This document shows, in pieces, positions 53,616 through 61,290 of a DNA stretch of 64,000 nt (position 1 is the stretch's first letter; each line of letters opens with the position of its first letter). Made by a program: the position numbers and the translations under genes. A model generated the notes under the pieces. That model was given only the letters and a program-made list of their open reading frames with translations, did not search any database and was not told the origin of the DNA. Source of the stretch: JABDJZ01 sp047619685 (GTDB lineage Bacteria > Bacteroidota > Rhodothermia > Rhodothermales > UBA10348); the NCBI GenBank assembly GCA_047619685.1, contig JBLHLC010000005.1, positions 76,151-140,150 of the forward strand. The letters run 5' to 3'.

Positions 53616-55295
53616 CTAAAAAACCAGAATTCGGCGCGACGCAACCACATGACCCATCTGAATGCGGGCCAGGTACGCTCCTGGACGCCAGTCCGAGACG
53701 TCTATTGCTGTCGAATAGTCCCCGGCCGGTCTCGTGCCCTGAACGACGATTGTCTGCGCCCGGCCCAACGCGTCGAACACGCGGATTGATACCGCCATCT
53801 CCTGTGGCAGGCTGTACCGGAGAGTCACGTGATCGGCAGCCGGTACGGGATAGACGGAGGCGGCAAGATCGAACTGAGCGGGAGCCGGAGGGGCTGAGGC
53901 TACTGGTCGGAGGTCAAGCAGGCCTTCATCTGCGAGGTTTTGGATGAAGGTATCATCCTGCTTCAGTTTCCGGACGGAATCCAGATTGTCGGCGCCGAAT
54001 GAGGTGACAATGCCAAAGAGGATGTCTTGCGGATGCTCCGCGTCGACCGTAAAGGGCCCGGCGGACGCAAACCAGCGCCTGTCGAAGGGTGGGAGCGCGG
54101 TTCCAAGACCATCACTGTCAAACTCAGACCAGAAGGCGGGCGGCATCCCGCTATGCATGAAGGAGGTAGGCTCAGATGAAAAATCAAACCCGCGACCACC
54201 CACGGTCACCGATTGGCCGTCCTTCCATTGGCCTTGCATGAGTGTATAAAAATCGGCGCCCAAGCCGGGATCGCCCCGGACTCCACTACCTCCGAGATAG
54301 TGTAGGAAAGCGCTCATCGGCTGGCGCTCATCCGGCTCATCAGCCCGGCCGTCGAGATTATTGTCTCGGCCGTCAGAATCGACGAGTGGTCCTCGAAGAA
54401 AATCCAGTCCTACTGCGGGGGGCGCCTCTCCGTATCCGCCTTCATCGTCGTTGTCAGCGTTGTAGGTGTAGGCCAAGCCGAGCGCCGAATCTGAACCCAC
54501 GTAATCGTCTTGGCCGTTACCCAGGTCCGAGTCCTGTTGGATGCCCACGTAGGCCTCCTCGAGTGGAGGCCCGTGCGGCTTCAGGATTTTCATTCTGAAG
54601 AAGGTGGTGTTTCCAAGGGCTCCTTCGTTTGCGAAACTGAATGCGGACGCGTGAACCTCCAGTCCTATGGGTACTGTGCGGGTAAAGGTGTGGACGTTGC
54701 CCTGGTCGTTCATGATCCACCAAAGTATCTGGTCTCCGGAGATGACGGGTCTTTCGCCGGCGGCGAGATCGATGGCTCGCTCGGCCCGCAGAGACAGCGG
54801 TAGGTCAGAGATGTCAATCATGGTGCCCCGGCCGTCGCTGGTCGGCGCGCCGAGCCCTGTCGGCCAGGATGCCATATCGGGAGTGGGGACCCCGGAAGCC
54901 TCGAACGCCCTCAGGTCCTCCGTCGAGATACTCCAGATGCGGTCGTAGCGGTCGCAGTCAGTTGGCGGACTCCCGTCGTCATTAAGCGGTCCCGCCCAGA
55001 ACTCATGGGGACCGTACGTGCTGCCGGCTACGCGAAGCTGGCCTTCGACCAAGCCACCGATGTTGACCGTGGTCGAAAATATGGCCATCACGCCACCCCC
55101 CTTGGGTACTTCGTAGACGCTCGGGGTGCCCCGCCAAAACAGGCCACCGTTGTTGAAAATCCGGGCGCGAACGTTACCGGCGCTTAGCTCGGCTTCGGCC
55201 AGGGCGGGCTCGCAGGTACCGGGATCCTGGGCTTGCGCGGAGGACGCGAGGAGGAGGGCGAAAGAGAGGATCGCGCCTTTTCTGGCGAGCATCAT
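53616..55295 (-). CDS. T9SS-exported paralogue A (unnamed conserved domain)
   Basis: 559 residues. Signal peptide, then the family domain: NVRARIFNNGGLFWRGTPSV, EFWAGPLNDDGSPPTDC, WPTGLGAPT, GDQILWWIMNDQGN, FFRMKILKPHGPPLEEAYVG. A calcium-loop-like DSDGRDNNLDGRADEPDE follows (about 320). From about residue 470 comes the type A sorting domain (AASVYPVPAADHVTLRYSLP, VSIRVFDALGR). Near-identical motifs occur in the two neighbouring paralogues at 55458 and 59603. Role unknown; exported and surface-attached by inference. Confidence 0.8.
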   Translation of the reverse strand: MMLARKGAILSFALLLASSAQAQDPGTCEPALAEAELSAGNVRARIFNNGGLFWRGTPSVYEVPKGGGVMAIFSTTVNIGGLVEGQLRVAGSTYGPHEFWAGPLNDDGSPPTDCDRYDRIWSISTEDLRAFEASGVPTPDMASWPTGLGAPTSDGRGTMIDISDLPLSLRAERAIDLAAGERPVISGDQILWWIMNDQGNVHTFTRTVPIGLEVHASAFSFANEGALGNTTFFRMKILKPHGPPLEEAYVGIQQDSDLGNGQDDYVGSDSALGLAYTYNADNDDEGGYGEAPPAVGLDFLRGPLVDSDGRDNNLDGRADEPDERQPMSAFLHYLGGSGVRGDPGLGADFYTLMQGQWKDGQSVTVGGRGFDFSSEPTSFMHSGMPPAFWSEFDSDGLGTALPPFDRRWFASAGPFTVDAEHPQDILFGIVTSFGADNLDSVRKLKQDDTFIQNLADEGLLDLRPVASAPPAPAQFDLAASVYPVPAADHVTLRYSLPQEMAVSIRVFDALGRAQTIVVQGTRPAGDYSTAIDVSDWRPGAYLARIQMGHVVASRRILVF

Positions 55296-55311
55296 GGGCC
55301 TGAAGGGAGGG

Positions 55312-55425
55312 TCAACCGTTCTGTTCGTACGCAATCTGCAGCAAACGCGCCACCTCCTCGGTCACATCTTCAGGACCGGTCAGAGAAACCTTGTGAGTGG
55401 ACTGCCCGGGACCTTTGGCAGTCAG
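55312..55425 (-). pseudogene. 3' scrap of the DUF5655 gene from tandem duplication
   Basis: This 114-base stretch is almost the same as the 3' end of the DUF4287/DUF5655 gene at 58805-58903: it encodes AKGPGQSTHKVSLTGPEDVT, EEVARLLQIA, and then TAC replaces the authentic TAG so the frame reads on to TGA at 55312. It has no start. It marks the left border of a duplicated segment that carried the upstream scrap plus the following T9SS gene. Confidence 0.85.
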
Positions 55426-55457
55426 TGCGGACTATGGAGTCGCTCGGTGACCAGGCT

Positions 55458-58400
55458 CTAACGCCGTGCCCGCAGCACCCCGAACTTCCGGACAACCGGT
55501 CCCAGATCCGTCTCGAAGCTAATCAGGTAGATGCCCGCTGCCAGCGGACGGCCATCCTCGTTGTTGAGGTCCCAGGACAACCACCTGGAGGGTCCGTCTT
55601 TGCGAAAGCTCTTCACTAGCGATCCGGCGGTCGTAAACACCCGGATATCAACTCGCTCGGGAAGCCCGGTGAAGCGGACCTCGTCGTGGCCGGCAGACTT
55701 GGAATAGAGGGAGGTGGCGCGGAAGGGGTTTGGGGAGATGCCTATTTGCTCAAGGTCGTCGCGCCGGGTATCCAGCGAGAGCGCTGTTGGTTCAAGGCCG
55801 GCGGTAGAAAGGGTGAACGAATCGCCGGGCGTAGTAGGGCGGGAGGTCTCAATGCGAATGGTAATGCCTTGTCTGGGGCCATCAGGATCATCAAAAACGG
55901 GGTTCTGTGTGTTCGTTTCCCCACCGTTCCAGGAAACGAAGACCATCCGGGCCATCACCTCCGGGCCCAGTAGTTCCTGGGGGTCCGCGCCACCAAGCAC
56001 ATTCTCCGCCCACGCCTCATATCCCGCCTCGCCCGGCGTGCGGTCGGCGGGTTCATACCAGTAGACCCAGTCGGTGTACGGGTCATTGGTACTGCCGGAG
56101 ACGGGGTGGTCCTCTGGAATCAATCCCCAACCGTCGCCCTTCCAGTCGATCACGGCCGGGATCATCCGGTAGTCATCGGATTGATCCTCCGGGGTCCCGT
56201 CTCCCACATTCCACAATTCAAACGGCACCGGAGGTTGTTGTATCCCACCACCGTTCTTGGCGAACCGGTCGTAGTTAAGAGAGCCGCCTGCGGTGAACCT
56301 TATTTCGTAATCGAAGGGAGCCGCCCGGTTGCACGGACCGCGAAAAGTGCGGTCCAGGAATCCCGAATAGCTCGGATCAGCGCCTTCCTCAGGCATGCCC
56401 GCGTGCACCAACCACTGCTGGCGTCCGTCGGGAGTTCTGGGTCGGCCGAGTCCTGGGAAGTCCCGAAAATCGGCCGCTGCTCCCCAGGGTAGCTGTGATG
56501 AAGTGGCGCCTGGCGCAGCCACCGTCTTGAAGTCCGTGAAGTCCGAAAACTCAGGCGTGACGGCCACAGACAATCCGTCGAAGCGCGTTTCGAATATGCC
56601 ATCGATCGCGACGCCCGGAGGCTGGCTTGCCCAAGCAAAAGCGGTGGTGCCATCACTGCGGCGAACGTCAAACTGTGGCGCGCAAACCCCGAGAGGCTCC
56701 AGAATCCCGAGTCCGTCTACCAAGCCCCGGCCGGTGTCATTGTCCTCAGTCGCGATCGAAGCGTCCTGGTCAAAGACGAATACGTAGTCCAGGCCGGTCA
56801 GATGTTCGGGGTTGGTGATGTTGGCGAGAACCTGACCGCCACCCGCGTTGGCTCCGCCGGGCACGGCGAGCAAGCCGCCGGATCGGTCCCGGATATTGGT
56901 AAGCGCGGAATCCGCGAGCGCGAATGCCTCCCCCGGAATCTCAACCGAACTCGGGGCTGGGACCGTAGTGACGCGAGACACCTCACCAACCAGCAACGGA
57001 GCAGCCGAGTTATACGCGAATGCCTGCACGCCGAAGTCATACTCCAGATAATTCACGAGGCCGGTGACCTCAAGGTGGAATTGCAGTCCGGAGTTTGTGC
57101 CGATAGATATCGGGCCGTCGGGCGTCGGCGCGTACCTGATGCCGTTATCCAGATCGAAGGTTGCGATAACCACACCAGTTGGGTCATCTGGTCCTTCAAA
57201 ACGGAGAATCCGGTACCCCTCGAAGCGGAAGCTCCGATCTGGGACGTCGTGCGACAGGAAGGGGTCATCGGCGTTGAAACCCTCCCGGTAGTTGTTGGAT
57301 GTTGGCGGATTGTCCCAATTCAGAAGCACAGCCCGGTTTCTGGGGGTGGCAGTCAGGACCGGCGGGTCTGGGGGCGCGACCGAGGCGAAGTCTGCGTCCA
57401 CAAGGGTCTGAATGAACCGGTCGTCCTCTTTGAGCTTTCGGACCGAGTCCAGATTGTCTATCCCAAAGGAGGTGACAAGACCGAATAGAATCTCCTGTGC
57501 ACGGCCAGGACCAACGCTAAAGGGGCCGGCGGACGCAAACCAACGCCTGTCGGCGGGCGAGATTGCGGTTCCAAGACCATCAGAGTCAAACTCAGACCAG
57601 AAGGCGGGCGGCATCCCACTATACATGAAAGAGGTAGGAACGGAAGAAAAACGGCGACCGTTTCCGCCTACGGTCACCGATTGGCCATCCCTCCATTGTC
57701 CCTGCATAAGTGTGTAAAAATTGGCGCCCGAGCCTGGGTCCCCCTGGACTCCAGCGCCTCCGAAATAGAACACGAAAGCGCTCATCGGCTGGCGCTCGCC
57801 CTGCTCATCAACAAGGCCGTCAAGATTGTTGTCTTGGCCGTCGGAATCCGCGACCGGGCCTCGGAAAAAATCCAGGCCTACTGCGGGGGGCGCTTCCCCG
57901 TACCCCCATTTGCCTTCATCATCATTATCTGAGTTGTAGGTGTAGGCTAGTCCGAGGACGGAGTCGGAACCCACATAATCATCCTGAAAATTACCGAGGT
58001 CCGCGTCCTGGTTGATGCCCACGTAGGCCTCTTCGAGGGGCGGCCCGTGGGGTTTCAGAATCTTCATCCGAAAGAATGTGGTGTTTCCAAGTGCCCCGCC
58101 CTTGGCGAAACTAAAAGCCGACGCGTGCACCTCTAACCCGATGGGCGGTGTGTCGCTCCGGTTGTGGACATTGCCCTGGTCGTTCATGACCCACCAAAGC
58201 ATTTGGTCTCCGGTGATGACCGGCCTTTCGCCTGCGGCCAGGTCGATGGTTCGCTCAGCCCGCACCGCCAAGGGTAGGGCGGAGAGGTCAATCAGACCGC
58301 CTTCGGCGTCCAGAGTCGGTGCACCAAGGCCCGTCGGCCAGGACGCCAAGTCTGGACTGGGACTTCCAGTTGCATCGAAGACCTTCAGATCCGCCTTCGA

Positions 58401-58775
58401 GATACTCCAGATGCGGTCGTAGCGATCGCAATCGGTCGGTGGACTCCCATCGTCGTTGAGGGGGCCGGCCCAGAACTCGAACGGTCCATACGCGCTCGCG
58501 GCCACTCGCAGTTGTCCGTCCACCAAGCCGCCGATATTGAACGTGGAGGCAAATATGGCCTGGACACCACTGCCTTTCGGCACTTCATAGACATGTGGGC
58601 TGCCCCGCCAAAACAGAGCGCCGTTGTTGAAAATTCGGGCGCGCACGTTGCCGGCGCTTAGCTCTGCTTCGGCCAGGGCGGGCTCGCAGGTACCGGGATC
58701 CTGGGCTTGCGCGGAGGACGCGAGGAGGAGGGCGAAGACAAGGAGCGCGACCGGTCTGGCGAAGGTCATCAACAC
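55458..58775 (-). CDS. T9SS-exported paralogue B (long form, 1105 aa)
   Basis: The first about 470 residues are the same domain as paralogue A (FNNGALFWRGSPHVYEVPKG, GDQMLWWVMNDQGN, FFRMKILKPHGPPLEEAYVG, DSDGQDNNLDGLVDEQGE). Beyond it are a Fn3-like unit (PPVLTATPRNRAVLLNW), a long beta-rich region (about 560-1000) with several WYEPADRTPGEAGYEAWAEN-type motifs, and a distinct type A sorting domain (GISPNPFRATSLYSKSAGHD, DIRVFTTAGSLVKSF). Start ATG 58775 or the Met two codons later. Paralogue A is about half as long, so the extension was gained or lost after duplication. Confidence 0.85.
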   Translation of the reverse strand: MLMTFARPVALLVFALLLASSAQAQDPGTCEPALAEAELSAGNVRARIFNNGALFWRGSPHVYEVPKGSGVQAIFASTFNIGGLVDGQLRVAASAYGPFEFWAGPLNDDGSPPTDCDRYDRIWSISKADLKVFDATGSPSPDLASWPTGLGAPTLDAEGGLIDLSALPLAVRAERTIDLAAGERPVITGDQMLWWVMNDQGNVHNRSDTPPIGLEVHASAFSFAKGGALGNTTFFRMKILKPHGPPLEEAYVGINQDADLGNFQDDYVGSDSVLGLAYTYNSDNDDEGKWGYGEAPPAVGLDFFRGPVADSDGQDNNLDGLVDEQGERQPMSAFVFYFGGAGVQGDPGSGANFYTLMQGQWRDGQSVTVGGNGRRFSSVPTSFMYSGMPPAFWSEFDSDGLGTAISPADRRWFASAGPFSVGPGRAQEILFGLVTSFGIDNLDSVRKLKEDDRFIQTLVDADFASVAPPDPPVLTATPRNRAVLLNWDNPPTSNNYREGFNADDPFLSHDVPDRSFRFEGYRILRFEGPDDPTGVVIATFDLDNGIRYAPTPDGPISIGTNSGLQFHLEVTGLVNYLEYDFGVQAFAYNSAAPLLVGEVSRVTTVPAPSSVEIPGEAFALADSALTNIRDRSGGLLAVPGGANAGGGQVLANITNPEHLTGLDYVFVFDQDASIATEDNDTGRGLVDGLGILEPLGVCAPQFDVRRSDGTTAFAWASQPPGVAIDGIFETRFDGLSVAVTPEFSDFTDFKTVAAPGATSSQLPWGAAADFRDFPGLGRPRTPDGRQQWLVHAGMPEEGADPSYSGFLDRTFRGPCNRAAPFDYEIRFTAGGSLNYDRFAKNGGGIQQPPVPFELWNVGDGTPEDQSDDYRMIPAVIDWKGDGWGLIPEDHPVSGSTNDPYTDWVYWYEPADRTPGEAGYEAWAENVLGGADPQELLGPEVMARMVFVSWNGGETNTQNPVFDDPDGPRQGITIRIETSRPTTPGDSFTLSTAGLEPTALSLDTRRDDLEQIGISPNPFRATSLYSKSAGHDEVRFTGLPERVDIRVFTTAGSLVKSFRKDGPSRWLSWDLNNEDGRPLAAGIYLISFETDLGPVVRKFGVLRARR

Positions 58776-58804
58776 GGGCCGAGGGAGGGTCAGCCGTTCT
58801 GTTC

Positions 58805-59359
58805 CTACGCAATCTGCAGCAAACGCGCCACCTCATCTGTCACATCTTCAGGACCGGTCAGAGAAACCTTGTGAGTGGACTGTCCCGGACCCTTGGCGGT
58901 CAGCCTGTCAGACTCCGGTGGCGTCGCGAACCGTAGTCCAAGGTCCACGCGGGTCCTTGTGGCAGCCGCGACGGCCGCGAACTGGCGCGCGCGGACAAAA
59001 GGAACGTAGGTGGACCGTCCCTCAACGGAGACGTCATCGCCCAGACTGATCGCCCGCTCCCTGACCGCGTCAAATATGGGGCGAAGCGAAGCCTTGGGTC
59101 CGGCATACTGCCGGTCGATGTACTCCTCGAGCGTTGGCTCAACCCACCCCGCCGCCCGAGCGGCCGCATCGGCAATAGCCCACTGGGAGTTCTGCAGGAC
59201 GCCGTGTTGGGCCTTGAGCCACTTTCGGACCGCATTCTGCTCGAGTGGGTCGATGCCGCACTTCGCGACCACCGCGACCCATTCCTCCACGTTACGCCCC
59301 GTCCGAGCCTTCATGGAGTCGTTCATGGTCGACATCATTTCTTGCGCGGAGGTTGGCAT
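58805..59359 (-). CDS. DUF4287-DUF5655 fused protein
   Basis: 184 residues. The N-terminal half is DUF4287 (MNDSMKARTGRNVEEWVAVV, then NAVRKWLKAQHGVLQNSQWA), and the C-terminal half is a DUF5655 (YHEDDUKD-like) unit (RPIFDAVRERAISLGDDVSV, KGPGQSTHKVSLTGPEDVTD). Both are small cytoplasmic domains of unknown function that often occur together. Its 3' end was duplicated with the downstream T9SS gene. ATG 59359 begins near the DUF4287 consensus; an internal Met is also possible. Confidence 0.85.
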   Translation of the reverse strand: MPTSAQEMMSTMNDSMKARTGRNVEEWVAVVAKCGIDPLEQNAVRKWLKAQHGVLQNSQWAIADAAARAAGWVEPTLEEYIDRQYAGPKASLRPIFDAVRERAISLGDDVSVEGRSTYVPFVRARQFAAVAAATRTRVDLGLRFATPPESDRLTAKGPGQSTHKVSLTGPEDVTDEVARLLQIA

Positions 59360-59387
59360 GGAATCGCGCGTCTAATCTGGTCGCAAG

Positions 59388-59520
59388 TTACGAGTGCGCG
59401 GCCTCACCGGGGGCCTTGTCCTTCAAGACATGAAGTACGGCTGCCAGTCTGTCCAGCCTCTGCTGAGTAGCCTCCCTCCGGTCCGGCGCGCGGTTGACCT
59501 ATTCGCCCAGTTCGCTCAGG
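59388..59520 (-). pseudogene. Possible 3' remnant of an unidentified gene
   Basis: On the minus strand a frame from about 59497 to the stop at 59388 reads VNRAPDRREATQQRLDRLAA, VLHVLKDKAPGEAAHS, which looks like a natural helical C-terminus. Just before it is an in-frame TAG and then SELGE. No start codon is seen. Weak evidence: composition and helix pattern only. The rest of the 59360-59602 spacer shows nothing. Confidence 0.3.
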
Positions 59521-59602
59521 CGCTACCGGCGCCGATTCATTGAATCGACCGTTGCACGCGATGTCGGCGACACCCAACTTCGCGCAGATCTTGCTCACTC
59601 AG

Positions 59603-61288
59603 ATGTATCGATTTCCTGTCTTCTTAGGCGCGATTGTCCTTGCCCTTTCGGGGCTCCCGGGCCTCGTGTCCGGGCAGTCGGTCGGGTCATGCGAGCCTGC
59701 GATGGGAGAAGGCATGTTAGAGGTCAACAACGTCCGGGCCCGGATTCTCAACAACGGTGGCCAGTTCTGGCGGGGCAGTCCGCACGTGTACGAGGTGCCA
59801 AAGGGCGGGGTGGCCAACGCCATTTTCGCATCGGGGATATGGCTTGGCGGGACGATCGACGGGGCGCTGCACTTCGCGGGGTCAACGTACGGGCCGTACG
59901 AATTCTGGGCGGGCCCGCTTCCAGATGACGGGAGTCCTCCGGTCAATTGCCAGAGATGGGATCGCGTCTGGTCAGTCACCCTCGACGAAGTTGAGGTGTA
60001 CGAACGTTTTGGAGTAGTGACAGCAGACCTCGTGGACTGGCCAACCGGTCTGGGTGCCCCTACACTCGATCGCTTCGGCGCTCCGATAAATCTCTTGGGT
60101 CTGCCATTGTCGCTACGCGCGGACCGCAAAATAGATTTAGAGTCCGGCGAGCGCCCCGACATCACGGGGGATCAGATGTTGTGGTGGATCATGAATGACC
60201 GCGGAGGGCCGCACGAGCGCAGCCAAAGTGCTCCCCTGGGCGTTGAGATTCACGGGTCCGCCTTTGCCTTCTCATCGGCAGGTGCCCTCGGAAACACCAC
60301 TTTCTACCGGCTGCGGATCAGCAAACCAACGGGCGCTCCCTTGGAAGACGCCTATTTGGGTCTCTTCCAGGACCCCGATATGGGCAATTTCGCGGACGAT
60401 TTTGTGGGGTCGGACTCCATGCTCAGCATGGGGTACGTCTACAACGCGGATAACAATGACGAGGGAGGCGAGGGCTATGGCCAGGCGCCACCAGCCGTCG
60501 GGACCGACCTGTTTCAAGGCCCAAGAATCGCCGCGGACGGGAGGGACAACGATAGAGATGGAGTCATCGATGAAGCGGGTGAGAGAATGTCGCTGACGGC
60601 GTTCATGCACTACACCGGCGGAGGCGGGCTCCGTGGGGATCCGATCTCCGGGGCCGAGATGTACAACTATACGCGGGGACGTTGGAAGAATGGCCAGCCG
60701 CAGGTGTGGGGCGGCTACGGCTGGGACTATTCCACTGAACTGGCGTCCTTCGCATTCCCAGGAGACCCACCGGCGGCTTGGTCCGAATTTAACCGTGGCG
60801 ATGGTACGTCCAACTCGCCTTCCGACCGCCGGTTTGTGGCATCAACCGGTCCTTTTCGGATTGTCCCCGGAGAGCCTCAGGAGATCGTGTACGGCATCGT
60901 TACCTCTTTTGGCGAGGACAACCTGGATTCCGTGCAGAAGCTGAAGCGGGATGATGCCTTCATTCAGAATCTCGTGGACGAAGGTCTGTTTGAGCGGCCG
61001 GCGCCAACTTTAGTCGCTCCCGAGAAGTTCGAGCTTGCCGCCTCGGTTTACCCCGTGCCGGCGGCTGATCAATTGACTATTCGGTACAGCCTGCCGCAGG
61101 AGATGGCGGTTTCGATCCGAGTCTTCGACGCGTTGGGGCGCCTACGAACCACTGCCGTTCAAAGCATGAGAGCGGCCGGGGACTATACGACTGCCATAGA
61201 CGTTTCCGACTGGCGCCCAGGCGCGTACTTGGCCCGTATTCAGATGGACCACCATGTGGCCTCGCGCCGAATAGTTGTATCTAGATGA
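59603..61288 (+). CDS. T9SS-exported paralogue C
   Basis: 561 residues from ATG 59603 with signal peptide (VFLGAIVLALSGLPGLVSGQ). Same domain as A and B on the opposite strand: NVRARILNNGGQFWRGSPHV, EFWAGPLPDDGSPPVNC, WPTGLGAPTLD, GDQMLWWIMNDRGG, LGLFQDPDMGNFADDFVGSD, then an Asp-rich AADGRDNDRDGVIDEAGERM loop. The sorting domain (AASVYPVPAADQLTIRYSLP, VSIRVFDALGRLR) is nearly the same as paralogue A. Convergent with the GH95 gene by 2 bases. Confidence 0.85.
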   Translation: MYRFPVFLGAIVLALSGLPGLVSGQSVGSCEPAMGEGMLEVNNVRARILNNGGQFWRGSPHVYEVPKGGVANAIFASGIWLGGTIDGALHFAGSTYGPYEFWAGPLPDDGSPPVNCQRWDRVWSVTLDEVEVYERFGVVTADLVDWPTGLGAPTLDRFGAPINLLGLPLSLRADRKIDLESGERPDITGDQMLWWIMNDRGGPHERSQSAPLGVEIHGSAFAFSSAGALGNTTFYRLRISKPTGAPLEDAYLGLFQDPDMGNFADDFVGSDSMLSMGYVYNADNNDEGGEGYGQAPPAVGTDLFQGPRIAADGRDNDRDGVIDEAGERMSLTAFMHYTGGGGLRGDPISGAEMYNYTRGRWKNGQPQVWGGYGWDYSTELASFAFPGDPPAAWSEFNRGDGTSNSPSDRRFVASTGPFRIVPGEPQEIVYGIVTSFGEDNLDSVQKLKRDDAFIQNLVDEGLFERPAPTLVAPEKFELAASVYPVPAADQLTIRYSLPQEMAVSIRVFDALGRLRTTAVQSMRAAGDYTTAIDVSDWRPGAYLARIQMDHHVASRRIVVSR

Positions 61289-61290
61289 GG

